This document shows, piece after piece, positions 1 through 9,078 of a stretch of 64,000 nucleotides of DNA. Made by a program: the position numbers and the translations under genes. Origin of the DNA: JANXSS01 sp040385645 (GTDB lineage Bacteria; Pseudomonadota; Gammaproteobacteria; Burkholderiales; Burkholderiaceae_D). The stretch spans positions 106,129-170,128 of the forward strand of contig JAZKGZ010000001.1 in the NCBI GenBank assembly GCA_040385645.1, written 5' to 3'. Each line of letters starts with the position of its first letter. Position 1 is the stretch's first letter. The notes under the pieces are model-generated. The model was not told the DNA's origin. It saw only the letters and a program-made list of their open reading frames with translations, and did no database searches.

Positions 1-45
1 AACGGTATCGTGCTGGTGACGGCGGCAATGCTTGCTCAGCTATGA
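1..45 (+). CDS. glgC: 3' end of glucose-1-phosphate adenylyltransferase (partial)
   Basis: The first 45 bases read in frame as NGIVLVTAAMLAQL followed by TGA. This resembles the extreme C-terminus of GlgC, the ADP-glucose pyrophosphorylase that makes the sugar donor for glycogen synthase; that family commonly ends in a VVLVT-x-EML-like segment. The position, 14 bases before glgA in the same direction, fits a glgC-glgA-glgP operon. Only 14 residues are visible, so the call rests on this short match plus gene order. Confidence 0.6.
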   Translation, partial: NGIVLVTAAMLAQL

Positions 46-59
46 GTCGGAGCATTTGA

Positions 60-1529
60 ATGCAAGTACTGCATATCTGCACCGAAATTTATCCCTTGCT
101 CAAGACCGGTGGGTTGGCCGACGTCACCGCGGCTCTGCCACCGGCCCTGGCAACACTCGGCGTCGATGTTCGGATGTTGATACCAGGGTTTCCGGCAATC
201 TGCAGCGGCCTGAACCAGCGACAGCTTGTTGCGGTATTGCCTGGCCGTTTCGGTGCCGACGCGATTCGGCTCACGCTGAGTGTTCTGCCGAACGGCATTT
301 TGGCCTATGTAATCGAAGCACCAGCGTTATATGACCGCCCCGGCAATCCTTATGTCGATGCTTCGGGCGTGTCTTATCCGGATAATTACCGTCGGTTCGC
401 ATTGCTGGGATGGGTCGGTGCGCAATTGGCAGCAGGTCTCGACCCGTCATGGCGCGCCGAGATCTGTCACGCCCACGATTGGCATGCCGGGTTATGTGCA
501 GCCTATTTAAAAGCCGCGCGGTTAAAAGCAGGGCCAGGGCGCGAAAATATGACCAGAGCAGGCAGTGTGCTGACAATCCACAACCTGGCGTTCCAGGGAT
601 TATTCCCGCCGGAGGTAATGGCGGAATTAGATCTGCCGGCAGATTTCTACGACATGCACGGCATGGAGTTTTACGGCCAAGTCTCGTTTTTGAAAGCCGG
701 TCTGTTCTACTCCGATAAACTGACGACCGTCAGCCCGAGTTATGCGCGCGAGATACAAGAGCCGTTACAGGGCTGTGGATTGCAAGGGTTATTAGCGGCA
801 CGCGCAACAGATCTGACAGGTATTCTTAACGGCGTCGATGCCACGATATGGCATCCCGCGACCGACCCAGCTATACCTTGCCGATACGACCAGGCATCGC
901 TGCACGACAAACAGCGATGTCGCGCGGGGTTGCAAGGCGAAGCCGGTATCGCACAGCAAAGCCGGGCACCGTTGTTCGGCGTAGTCAGTCGGCTGAGCGA
1001 CCAGAAAGGCTTGCATCTCGTATTACATGGCATCTCGGAATTGCTCGCCCAAGGGGCGCAACTGATCGTGCTCGGTGAAGGCGAGCCAGAATTAATAGCA
1101 GCATTTCGACAATTCGCTCTCGCGCATCCGACATCGGTTGCAATCACGGTCGGCTATGACGAAGGCAAAGCTCACCGCATGATCGCTGGCTGCGACGTAC
1201 TACTCGTGCCTTCGCGGTTCGAGCCCTGTGGACTCACACAGCTCTATGCATTGGCTTACGGTACGCTGCCGCTGGTACGTCGCGTTGGTGGTCTGGCCGA
1301 TTCAGTGGTCGATTTCACTCCGGAAAACCTGATCAGCGATCTTGCGACCGGATTCGTGTTCGACGAATTTAATGAGGCAGCATTCATCTCGACTTTGCAA
1401 CGTGCCTGTCGTATGTTCAACCAAAAGAATGTCTGGCTTGCAATGCAACAATGTGCGATGCGACAATCCTTCAACTGGACCGCATCTGCCGTGCAATTGT
1501 TGCCGATTTATCGGCAGCTCATTTTTTGA
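60..1529 (+). CDS. glgA: Glycogen synthase (ADP-glucose type)
   Basis: This 489-residue GT5 glycosyltransferase transfers glucose from ADP-glucose to the growing alpha-1,4-glucan in the cytoplasm. The N-terminal substrate loop KTGGLADV (residues 15-22) is intact. The C-terminal GT-B half carries the SRLSDQKG and SRFEPCGLTQLYA motifs that bind the nucleotide sugar. The length is normal for bacterial GlgA. The ATG at 60 is preceded by GGAG at 49-52. It follows the glgC end by 14 bases and precedes glgP by 35, so the three are probably one operon. Confidence 0.95.
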   Translation: MQVLHICTEIYPLLKTGGLADVTAALPPALATLGVDVRMLIPGFPAICSGLNQRQLVAVLPGRFGADAIRLTLSVLPNGILAYVIEAPALYDRPGNPYVDASGVSYPDNYRRFALLGWVGAQLAAGLDPSWRAEICHAHDWHAGLCAAYLKAARLKAGPGRENMTRAGSVLTIHNLAFQGLFPPEVMAELDLPADFYDMHGMEFYGQVSFLKAGLFYSDKLTTVSPSYAREIQEPLQGCGLQGLLAARATDLTGILNGVDATIWHPATDPAIPCRYDQASLHDKQRCRAGLQGEAGIAQQSRAPLFGVVSRLSDQKGLHLVLHGISELLAQGAQLIVLGEGEPELIAAFRQFALAHPTSVAITVGYDEGKAHRMIAGCDVLLVPSRFEPCGLTQLYALAYGTLPLVRRVGGLADSVVDFTPENLISDLATGFVFDEFNEAAFISTLQRACRMFNQKNVWLAMQQCAMRQSFNWTASAVQLLPIYRQLIF

Positions 1530-1564
1530 GCTTTCTGCAACCGTGTTTTTACCAATAAAATTCC

Positions 1565-4027
1565 ATGACTCAGACCGCATTCGACCACGATCATCTTGAA
1601 AGCGATGTCGCAAGCCTCAAGCGCTCGATTTCCAATAAGCTTCTTTTCGCAATCGGCAAAAACCCCGTGACGGCGACAGCGCGCGACTGGTTGCAAGCAG
1701 CCGAACTCGCCGTGCGCGATCGCCTGGTCGAGCGCTGGCAAAAAACCACACGGGCATACAACGATCAATGCGCCAAGCGCGTGTACTACCTTTCGATGGA
1801 ATTTTTGATTGGCCGTACTTTCACCAATGCCGCCCTGACGCTGGGCATACATGCCGAGTTGAAGTCTGCGCTCGACGAGCTGGGTGTCGATATCGACGAG
1901 ATTGCCGGTTTCGAGCCGGACGCGGCGCTCGGTAATGGCGGTCTGGGCCGACTCGCTGCCTGTTTTTTGGATTCGATGGCGACGCTAAGTATCTCCGGCA
2001 TGGGTTATGGCATACGCTACGACTACGGTATGTTCAAGCAGCAGATTGTCGATGGCTATCAAATCGAAGGCCCGGACTACTGGCTAACCGGTGGCAACCC
2101 TTGGGAGTTTCCACGCCCGGAAGTGCAATATCGGGTGCAGTTCGGCGGTCATTGCGAGCAATCCGGCGATGCAGCGGATGGCAAGGCGCGCTGGATCAGT
2201 ACCGAAGACGTTTTAGCAATGGCGTACGATACTATTATTCCAGGCTACGCCACGCAGGCGACCAATACATTGCGGCTATGGTCGGCCCGAGCGACAACCG
2301 AAATTAATTTGTCGGAATTCAACAAGGGCGATTATTTTCGGGCGGTGGAACAGAAAAATCATTCCGAGAATGTCTCGCGGGTGCTGTACCCGGACGATTC
2401 CACGTTGTCGGGTCGTGAACTGCGGTTGCGACAGGAATATTTCTTCGTGTCGGCCAGTATGCAAGATCTGATGCAGCGTCATTTGAAAAAATACGGCACG
2501 TTCGACAACCTGCCGGATTGCGTTGCCGTGCATCTCAACGATACGCATCCGGTGCTGGCGATTCCCGAATTGCTACGTATTCTGATAGACGAGCACGGCG
2601 TGGCCTGGATGCGAGCCTGGCCGCTGGTTCAACGCATTTTTTCCTATACCAATCACACCCTGATGCAAGAAGCGCTGGAAACCTGGCCGATCGATATGTT
2701 GGGCCGGGTATTACCGAGACATCTGGAAATCGTTTTTCGCATCAACGAAACATTTCTGGCTAGCGTAGCTCAGAAATTCGGCCACGATAGCGACCTGATG
2801 CGGCGGATTTCTCTAATCGACGAGGGTGGCGAACGGCGGGTACGCATGGCTTACTTGGCGGTGGTGGCCAGCCATAAAATCAACGGTGTGTCGAAGTTGC
2901 ATTCGGAATTGATGAAGGAATCGATTTTCGGCGATTTTGCCCGAGTATTTCCCGAGCGTTTCAATAACAAAACCAATGGCATCACGCCGCGACGTTGGTT
3001 GTCGCAGGCAAATCCGTCTCTGTCGGCAGTAATCGACGCGCGGATCGGCAAGCAATGGCGCCGGCAGCTCGATCAGCTCGCAGCATTGCGCCCGCTTGCC
3101 GAGGATGCAGAATTGATCACGTCATTTACTGCCTCGAAACGACAAAACAAGATTCGCCTTGCCCAGTGGGTACAAGCGAATCTCAACATCGCACTCAATC
3201 CAGACACCTTGTTCGATGTGCAGATCAAACGCATACACGAGTACAAACGGCAGCTGCTCAATGTATTGCACGTCGTTACCAGGTATCAACGCATCCTTGC
3301 CAATCCTGATCTAGCATGGGTACCCCGCACCGTGATCTTCGGCGGCAAAGCGGCCTCGGCTTATCACACCGCCAAAACCATCATTAAGCTCATCAACGAC
3401 GTCGCCACGACCGTAAATAACGACGCGCGCATCGGCGACCGTTTAAAGGTCGTGTTCGTACCGAATTACAGTGTCAGCCTGGCCGAGTTGATCATTCCCG
3501 CCGCCGATCTCTCGGAGCAGATATCGCTGGCCGGCACCGAGGCATCCGGCACCGGCAATATGAAATTCGCCCTTAATGGTGCCCTCACCATCGGCACTTT
3601 AGATGGCGCAAATATCGAGATTCTGGAACAAGTCGGCCCGGAGAATATTTTTATATTCGGCAACACCACGCCTCAAGTCGATCAGATCCGTGCGCAAGGA
3701 TATGTACCGGCCGAGCTCTATCAACACAACAGCCAATTGCGGCAAGTGCTCGATCAGATAAAAGACGGTGGCTTTTCAGCGAACGAGCCGGATCGTTATC
3801 ACGCTATTTTTGATGCGTTGGTACACAACGGCGACCATTATCAGCTGCTGGCCGACTACGACGCTTATATCACTGCGCAAGATGCAGTCGATGTTGCCTA
3901 CCAAAATCAACACGAATGGCAGAAAAAAGCGATCCGCAACGTCGCCGGCATGGGCGTGTTTTCTTCGGATCGCACCATTGCCGATTATGCTCAGGAGATA
4001 TGGCACGCACAGCCGCTTAAGCTGTGA
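1565..4027 (+). CDS. glgP: Glycogen/starch/alpha-glucan phosphorylase
   Basis: An 820-residue GT35 phosphorylase that releases glucose-1-phosphate from alpha-1,4-glucans using pyridoxal phosphate. The cofactor motif EASGTGNMKF lies near residue 660; the lysine in NMKF is the expected Schiff-base residue. The N-terminal half has YYLSMEFLIGRT and the glycine-rich GNGGLGRLAACFLDS segment typical of the family. The length is normal. It lies 35 bases downstream of glgA in the same direction, so synthesis and breakdown of glycogen are encoded together. Confidence 0.95.
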   Translation: MTQTAFDHDHLESDVASLKRSISNKLLFAIGKNPVTATARDWLQAAELAVRDRLVERWQKTTRAYNDQCAKRVYYLSMEFLIGRTFTNAALTLGIHAELKSALDELGVDIDEIAGFEPDAALGNGGLGRLAACFLDSMATLSISGMGYGIRYDYGMFKQQIVDGYQIEGPDYWLTGGNPWEFPRPEVQYRVQFGGHCEQSGDAADGKARWISTEDVLAMAYDTIIPGYATQATNTLRLWSARATTEINLSEFNKGDYFRAVEQKNHSENVSRVLYPDDSTLSGRELRLRQEYFFVSASMQDLMQRHLKKYGTFDNLPDCVAVHLNDTHPVLAIPELLRILIDEHGVAWMRAWPLVQRIFSYTNHTLMQEALETWPIDMLGRVLPRHLEIVFRINETFLASVAQKFGHDSDLMRRISLIDEGGERRVRMAYLAVVASHKINGVSKLHSELMKESIFGDFARVFPERFNNKTNGITPRRWLSQANPSLSAVIDARIGKQWRRQLDQLAALRPLAEDAELITSFTASKRQNKIRLAQWVQANLNIALNPDTLFDVQIKRIHEYKRQLLNVLHVVTRYQRILANPDLAWVPRTVIFGGKAASAYHTAKTIIKLINDVATTVNNDARIGDRLKVVFVPNYSVSLAELIIPAADLSEQISLAGTEASGTGNMKFALNGALTIGTLDGANIEILEQVGPENIFIFGNTTPQVDQIRAQGYVPAELYQHNSQLRQVLDQIKDGGFSANEPDRYHAIFDALVHNGDHYQLLADYDAYITAQDAVDVAYQNQHEWQKKAIRNVAGMGVFSSDRTIADYAQEIWHAQPLKL

Positions 4028-4060
4028 GATTGCAGCTTGTGGCTTAACTAAGACTAAAGC

Positions 4061-5080
4061 TCAGTCGAGGTAACCCTTCGGATTCGTCGATTGCCAATGC
4101 CAGCCGTCACGCGTCATTTCGGCAAGCGTACGGTTCGCAGACCAGCCGAACATCTTTTTTGCCAGCCCGGGATTGGCCCAGCACTCGGCAATATCCCCGG
4201 GCCGACGGGCCGCGATGTCATACGGTATCGCCTTGCCGCTGGCGGTCTCGAACGCGGCGATCATTTGCAACACACTGGCACCATTACCGGTGCCCAGATT
4301 GACGGTGACCAATCCTTTGGCATTGTCGAAATACTTGAGCGCTGCAACATGGCCTTCAGCGAGATCCATCACATGGATAAAATCGCGAACGCCCGTACCG
4401 TCGGGTGTCGGATAATCTCCACCGAAGACCTGCAGGCGCTGGCGGCGGCCGACAGCCACCTGGGCGATGTAAGGCATGAGGTTATTCGGTATGCCTTGCG
4501 GATCCTCACCGATCAATCCACTTTCGTGGGCACCGGCAGGGTTGAAATATCGAAGGCGGGCGATATTCCATTGCAGCTCGGCTTTGAACAGGTCGCCGAG
4601 AATCTCTTCGATCATCAGCTTCGAGCGGCCGTAAGGATTGGTTGCCGACAGGGGAAAATTTTCGTCGATGGGTGTGCTGGCGGGGTCGCCATATACCGTA
4701 GCCGACGATGAAAACACCAGTGTATAAACGTTTGCCCGACGCATTGCAGCGAGCAGCTCCAACGTACCCCGAACGTTATTGTCGTAATATTCCAGCGGTT
4801 TCTCCACCGACTCGCCTACCGCTTTCAAGCCCGCAAAATGCAAAACCGCGCCGATCTCGTGTGCGGTAAATGCCTTATCGAGTGCAGCGCCATCGCGAAT
4901 ATCGCCATGAATGAAGATCGGCGCGACACTGGTGATTCGCTGTAAGCGCTCAAATACCTTGCTGTTGCTGTTACACAGGTTATCGAAAATTATCGGCACA
5001 TAGCCGGCTTCGAGTAGCGCGATGAACGTGTGGGAGCCGATAAAACCGGCCCCGCCGGTGAGAAGAATTTTCTGCGTCAT
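4061..5080 (-). CDS. galE: UDP-glucose 4-epimerase
   Basis: A 339-residue extended short-chain dehydrogenase that interconverts UDP-glucose and UDP-galactose with bound NAD. The Rossmann motif GGAGFIGSH is at residues 9-17. The catalytic SSSATVYG serine/threonine segment and YGRSK (Tyr-x3-Lys) are intact, and the NPAGAHESG segment is typical of GalE. The length matches the family. It is convergent with glgP, sharing the UDP/ADP-sugar theme, but its product may feed envelope polysaccharide rather than glycogen. Confidence 0.95.
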   Translation of the reverse strand: MTQKILLTGGAGFIGSHTFIALLEAGYVPIIFDNLCNSNSKVFERLQRITSVAPIFIHGDIRDGAALDKAFTAHEIGAVLHFAGLKAVGESVEKPLEYYDNNVRGTLELLAAMRRANVYTLVFSSSATVYGDPASTPIDENFPLSATNPYGRSKLMIEEILGDLFKAELQWNIARLRYFNPAGAHESGLIGEDPQGIPNNLMPYIAQVAVGRRQRLQVFGGDYPTPDGTGVRDFIHVMDLAEGHVAALKYFDNAKGLVTVNLGTGNGASVLQMIAAFETASGKAIPYDIAARRPGDIAECWANPGLAKKMFGWSANRTLAEMTRDGWHWQSTNPKGYLD

Positions 5081-5104
5081 GATGATGTATGCGATCCTGC
5101 GGAA

Positions 5105-5296
5105 TTAATGTTTGCGTTCCTGTTTCTTGCCACCGCCTGCACCTTTTGTGCTGCCAGCTTTGTCATGGCTTTTGGCATCTTGGCTGCTGTGTGCGCTTTT
5201 GTCGGCACGATGCAATATCGATCGGGCATCGGCTTCTGTTTTGATTCTTTCAGCAGTCGGTGCAGATTTCGGAAGAGGTGTCTTAGTACTTGCCAT
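5105..5296 (-). CDS. Small Lys/Ser/Ala-rich hypothetical protein
   Basis: A 63-residue very basic, hydrophilic protein beginning MASTKTPLPKSAP and ending in GGGKKQERKH. Its composition (Lys, Ser, Ala, His) resembles small disordered nucleic-acid-associated proteins, but no domain is recognised. The ATG at 5296 is chosen because upstream residues in the same frame look like non-coding sequence. It lies 24 bases upstream of galE in the same direction. Function unknown. Confidence 0.45.
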   Translation of the reverse strand: MASTKTPLPKSAPTAERIKTEADARSILHRADKSAHSSQDAKSHDKAGSTKGAGGGKKQERKH

Positions 5297-5554
5297 GGAT
5301 TGCGCTCGTTTCTTAAAAAATGCGGAGGGTAGAATTTTTTTAGCCGCGTATTCTGTTTCGCAGCACAGCGAACTGTAGCAGACGGCCCGTAATATCAAGG
5401 CTGAATCGCCTGCTCGGGGTGTGCTATCGCACAGATACGAATCAAACCTATCGATAATTTTCGTTCGATATTAGTTTTTAAACATGCTGCGTTGAATGAA
5501 CAAATTTTATATCTGTGAAATTATCCTACCAGTCTGCAGCTGTATTCTGAAACG

Positions 5555-5857
5555 ATGCGCTATCCAGTAACGCCGGATGGTCGTTATTTTATTGTTCGGG
5601 GCCGCCTTTGGCGCATGACCAATCCGACGCTTTCAGTAGCCTTGAAATCGCAATTAACCAGTGAGCTGATGCTGGCGCGCCGACAAGTCGGAATGGCGCT
5701 GCGCAAAAATGACGCGCCAGGATTAGTCGTTGCCCGGAAGGCAGTCAATGACGCAAAAATTGCGCTCGGCGAGCGCGGCCCGGTCTGGTGGGACGATGGC
5801 GCGCCGGATTTGAATCGGTATCTGGCAAAAAACACGCTGTACGCGAATTGTGTATGA
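5555..5857 (+). CDS. Conserved hypothetical protein (GRYFIVRGRLWR family)
   Basis: A 100-residue soluble protein with N-terminal DGRYFIVRGRLWR and C-terminal GERGPVWWDDGAPDLNRYL blocks. I recognise these as the two conserved ends of a small uncharacterised family frequent in Proteobacteria. The middle is an Ala/Arg/Lys-rich amphipathic helix. No signal peptide or membrane segment is visible. It stands alone. Function is unknown. Confidence 0.75.
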   Translation: MRYPVTPDGRYFIVRGRLWRMTNPTLSVALKSQLTSELMLARRQVGMALRKNDAPGLVVARKAVNDAKIALGERGPVWWDDGAPDLNRYLAKNTLYANCV

Positions 5858-6193
5858 GCCGAGAATATTATTGCTACTATGTAATAAGCGGACGTTACCC
5901 AATGAGTACGGCTAGACGGCTGAGGTAAAGCCTGCTGTCTCGAAGTGTGTGTAGGGTGGCAAAACGCGCCGTCACACGTCGAAAATTATTACAGTTCGGG
6001 CACCGTGATCGAGGGAATTCGCCGTTGTTGAGATAGTCGGCGTAAACAAACGTTGTAGCGCTTTGATTCAAAACAACTTTTGCAGAGTTGTTATAAATTT
6101 GGTATGATTCTTGCTGGTAAAGAACAATTTAGGCAATTCGTTGCGGCACCGGACATGAATATGCGGGCACAAGGTCTCGCGGGAGAAGTAGAA
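5858..6193. other. Intergenic region upstream of the HPr-rel-A cluster
   Basis: This stretch of about 336 bases holds no convincing gene. An in-frame extension of the downstream gene reaches 6080 but reads as non-coding (MQSCYKFGMILAG...). A plausible promoter lies near 6065-6110 (TTGTTATAAATTTGGTATGAT), just upstream of the start at 6194, but I cannot assign the boxes firmly. Confidence 0.4.
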
Positions 6194-6778
6194 ATGACCA
6201 ACGATATAAATAAGAACGATGATGCTGGTAACACTTCGGTATCTTCACTGCCGGCCACGGTCGACGGTAGCCGCCGCCGATTTACCAGTGCAGGTATTGC
6301 CGCCACCGGCGTCGTCATGACACTAGCTTCCCGTCCGGTGTTGGGTTGTACCAGCAGCGAGGCAGCATTGTCGCCATCGGGCTGGTCTTCCATCAATGCT
6401 AGCCGTTGTGTGGGCCCAGCGTCGACCGTATCGTTAGGAAAAAGTCCTGGCTACTGGAAGCATGAAGGCCGCGAGTGGCCAACCAACGTACCCAAAACGA
6501 CGCTCTACCGCAGCGTTTTCCCGGTTTGCACGCCACCGTTCAATAACTCTCAGCTTGCTTACACGCTCCTCGACGCATTGACACCTCAGGTAGTCAATAA
6601 TGAGTTCGGGCGATTGATTGCTACCGCGTACCTGAATGCGGTCTCCAGAAAAACTGCGCCTTACCTCCGGCCGGAGCAGGTAGTACAAATGGCGACTGGC
6701 AGCTTCTTGCCTTCGACCGGCGGCAAGGTTTGGGATATGAATACTATTATTGCCTATCTTAAAATCACTTTCGATTGA
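6194..6778 (+). CDS. Tat-signal-bearing hypothetical protein, candidate substrate of the HPr-rel-A system
   Basis: A 194-residue protein whose start at 6194 follows a strong GGGAGAAG site. A twin-arginine-like segment RRRFTSAGIAATG (about residues 25-37) is followed by a hydrophobic stretch and a lipobox-like PVLGC, so export is likely. The mature part contains a SPGYWKHEG motif and ends in a helical ALTPQVVNNEFGRLIATAYLN-type region. It is 15 bases upstream of a PqqD-like gene and heads a four-gene set. By context it may be the polypeptide handled by the downstream kinase and chaperone; that role is inferred, not visible. Confidence 0.65.
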   Translation: MTNDINKNDDAGNTSVSSLPATVDGSRRRFTSAGIAATGVVMTLASRPVLGCTSSEAALSPSGWSSINASRCVGPASTVSLGKSPGYWKHEGREWPTNVPKTTLYRSVFPVCTPPFNNSQLAYTLLDALTPQVVNNEFGRLIATAYLNAVSRKTAPYLRPEQVVQMATGSFLPSTGGKVWDMNTIIAYLKITFD

Positions 6779-6793
6779 GGCAGGCACTGCCCT

Positions 6794-7072
6794 GTGACCT
6801 GGATCGTTAGCACGGCGCACCCGGTGTTGGAACGGCGCTGGGGCGATGAGTACATTCTCTACGATGTGGATTCGGGCAACACGCATCTGGTAACACCTTT
6901 AGCTGCCGACGTGCTCGCCCGCCTGAAAGCCCAACCGTGCGATACCGATTCTCTCGTCCTGTTCTTCGCAACTGACGAAGAACCGTCGAAACTGCCTGAA
7001 ATTCGTCAGACACTGGCCACCATTCTCGACGATTTAGAACGCATCGATCTCGTGCGCCGCCTCTCTGCATGA
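6794..7072 (+). CDS. PqqD-family peptide chaperone of the HPr-rel-A type
   Basis: A 92-residue protein with a GTG start at 6794. It has the compact winged-helix pattern of PqqD-like peptide-binding proteins: YILYDVDSGNTHLVTP followed by a leucine-rich helical half. PqqD proteins hold precursor peptides for modifying enzymes. The stop overlaps the next start by four bases (ATGA at 7069-7072), so translation is coupled to the HprK-like kinase. The family call depends on both the fold pattern and this characteristic gene order. Confidence 0.75.
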   Translation: MTWIVSTAHPVLERRWGDEYILYDVDSGNTHLVTPLAADVLARLKAQPCDTDSLVLFFATDEEPSKLPEIRQTLATILDDLERIDLVRRLSA

Positions 7073-8004
7073 ACGTATCGCACCTGTCTGCCGCCGAGCT
7101 TAGCGCACGTTTGGCCGGGCCAGGCCTGCACTTAGCGACCGGTCAGTTTCAGCTTTGCATCCGCAGTCCAATCGTAGTGTTGGCTTCTGGCATTGGCTTG
7201 CTTTATGCGGATTATCCGCTGGGCAACCCGCAGGGCTTCACCGATTTTCATGTAACGCTCGACTACCCGACGGGTCTGCGCCGCTGGTGGCGCAAGCAAG
7301 TTGTGTTCGAATTCGATAGTGCCTTGCCCTTCCGGCCATTACCGGCTGCCCAAGCATTTCCGATGCTTGAGTGGGGTTTAAACTGGTGCGTGTCGAGTTA
7401 TGCCAATCTTTATCTGATCATTCACGCTGCCGTCGTGGAAAAAAATGGTTGTGCAGCGATACTTCCGGCACCGCCCGGCTCAGGCAAAAGTACTTTGTGT
7501 GCTGCGCTGGTGACGCGCGGCTGGCGCCTGCTGTCGGATGAATTAACGCTGATTCGCACCGCAGATTGCCGAATCACGCCCCTACCACGTCCGGTCAGCT
7601 TGAAAAATGCCTCGATCGACATCATGCAGTCCTATGCGCCGGATGCTGTATTTAGCCCAAAGGTGTACGACACGGTCAAGGGCACGATCGCTCACATGAA
7701 AGCGCCGGCCGATAGCGTGCGACGGGCAAACGAAGATGCGCAACCCAAGTGGGTAATTTTTCCGAAATACGAAGCTGGCAGCGCTACGAACATGTCACCG
7801 ATCTCGCCAGCGCACGGCCTGATGCGGCTGGCCGATAATGCATTTAATTACAGTTCGTTAGGATTGCAGGGGTTTCAGACCGTGGCTAGCGTCATCGACG
7901 CCTGTGAGATTTATAATTTTACTTATAGCGTCATCGACGAGGCGATCGCTGCATTCGATGCACTTGCTGAATCGGTTAACCGTCCGCCGGCATTGCTGCC
8001 ATGA
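7069..8004 (+). CDS. HprK-related kinase A
   Basis: A 311-residue P-loop protein related to the C-terminal domain of HPr kinase/phosphorylase. The Walker A motif PAPPGSGKST lies near residue 131 and is followed by LLSDELTLIR, the HprK-like acidic motif. No HPr gene is in the window, so the target is probably not sugar-phosphotransferase HPr. It overlaps its neighbours by four bases on both sides, which argues that PqqD-like protein, kinase and nucleotidyltransferase act together. Confidence 0.82.
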   Translation: MNVSHLSAAELSARLAGPGLHLATGQFQLCIRSPIVVLASGIGLLYADYPLGNPQGFTDFHVTLDYPTGLRRWWRKQVVFEFDSALPFRPLPAAQAFPMLEWGLNWCVSSYANLYLIIHAAVVEKNGCAAILPAPPGSGKSTLCAALVTRGWRLLSDELTLIRTADCRITPLPRPVSLKNASIDIMQSYAPDAVFSPKVYDTVKGTIAHMKAPADSVRRANEDAQPKWVIFPKYEAGSATNMSPISPAHGLMRLADNAFNYSSLGLQGFQTVASVIDACEIYNFTYSVIDEAIAAFDALAESVNRPPALLP

Positions 8005-9065
8005 GTGCGCAATTGATTCTTCAGGCGTTGCACACGCCAAGGTCTATGTTGACCTTGGACCTCCCACAGTGGGATCTGTTGATCCGGCAAGCCCGGCGCG
8101 GCAATCTTCTGGCACGGTTGCACAGCCTGCTGGCACAGGAAAAGTTGCTGCAGGACGTACCGCACCAGCCACGTCAACATTTGGAGTGGACCCGCGTTAC
8201 CGCGGATCGCCATGCCCAGGCGGTGCACACCGAAGTGAGCCGAATACAGCAGGCGCTGCCGGGCCAGCCGGTGATCTTGCTCAAGGGTGCCGCATATGTC
8301 GTGGCGGGTTTGCCGCCAGGTGCCGGACGGGTGTTTTCCGACATCGATATTCTGGTGCCCAAAGCGCAGTTGCTGGATGTGGAAAGCGCTTTGTTGGCCC
8401 ATGGCTGGATGGCGAGCCAGCATGATGCCTATGATCAGCGGTATTACCGCGAATGGATGCATGAATTGCCGCCGCTGCAACACATGTTGCGCGAGACGAC
8501 GATCGACGTGCATCACGCAATCCTGCCGCAAACGATGGCAGTCCATCCGGATTCGGAGGCGCTACGCGCCGCCGCGATACCACTGGCCGGGTATCAAAAT
8601 CGACTGGTTCTAGCCCCGGTGGATATGGTGCTACACAGCGCCGCACATCTGTTTTACGAAAGCGAATTGTTCAATGGGTTGCGCGACTTGGCGGATCTAG
8701 ACGCGCTGCTTCGGCATTTTTCTCAAGACCCGGATTTTTGGCAACGACTCACCTTTCGCGCTGGAGAATTGGGGCTGACGCGATGTCTGTATTACGCACT
8801 GCGCTATACGAAAATGTTGCTCCGGACTTCGGTGCCGCCACTGGTAATGAGCAACCTCGATCATGCTCGCCCGCCATCTCCAATAATAACGATCATGGAC
8901 ACGCTGTATAAACGGGTTTTGCTACCCGACCATGTTAGTTGCACCGATCGTGCAACATTTGCAGCGCGCAAGTGTCTGTATGTGCGCGGCAATTGGCTGC
9001 GCATGCCGCCTTTAAAACTGGCACGTCACTTGTTTCACAAAGCGTTCATCAGTCCTCGACCTTAA
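8001..9065 (+). CDS. Nucleotidyltransferase-family protein of the HPr-rel-A cluster
   Basis: A 354-residue protein of the NTP_transf_5-like group. LLKGAAYV and FSDIDILV (about residues 112-119) form the nucleotidyltransferase core with the paired aspartates that bind metal. DVHHAIL follows. Members of this group occur beside HprK-related kinase A and PqqD-like genes and in capsule or peptide-modification loci. The gene overlaps the kinase by four bases (8001-8004). The substrate cannot be told from sequence. Confidence 0.8.
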   Translation: MSAQLILQALHTPRSMLTLDLPQWDLLIRQARRGNLLARLHSLLAQEKLLQDVPHQPRQHLEWTRVTADRHAQAVHTEVSRIQQALPGQPVILLKGAAYVVAGLPPGAGRVFSDIDILVPKAQLLDVESALLAHGWMASQHDAYDQRYYREWMHELPPLQHMLRETTIDVHHAILPQTMAVHPDSEALRAAAIPLAGYQNRLVLAPVDMVLHSAAHLFYESELFNGLRDLADLDALLRHFSQDPDFWQRLTFRAGELGLTRCLYYALRYTKMLLRTSVPPLVMSNLDHARPPSPIITIMDTLYKRVLLPDHVSCTDRATFAARKCLYVRGNWLRMPPLKLARHLFHKAFISPRP

Positions 9066-9078
9066 TTTCGGAGCTTTT

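Noticed and set aside
7923..8546. 207-codon minus-strand frame opposite the kinase/nucleotidyltransferase junction
   Set aside because: Gln/His/Arg-rich shadow of two recognised genes.
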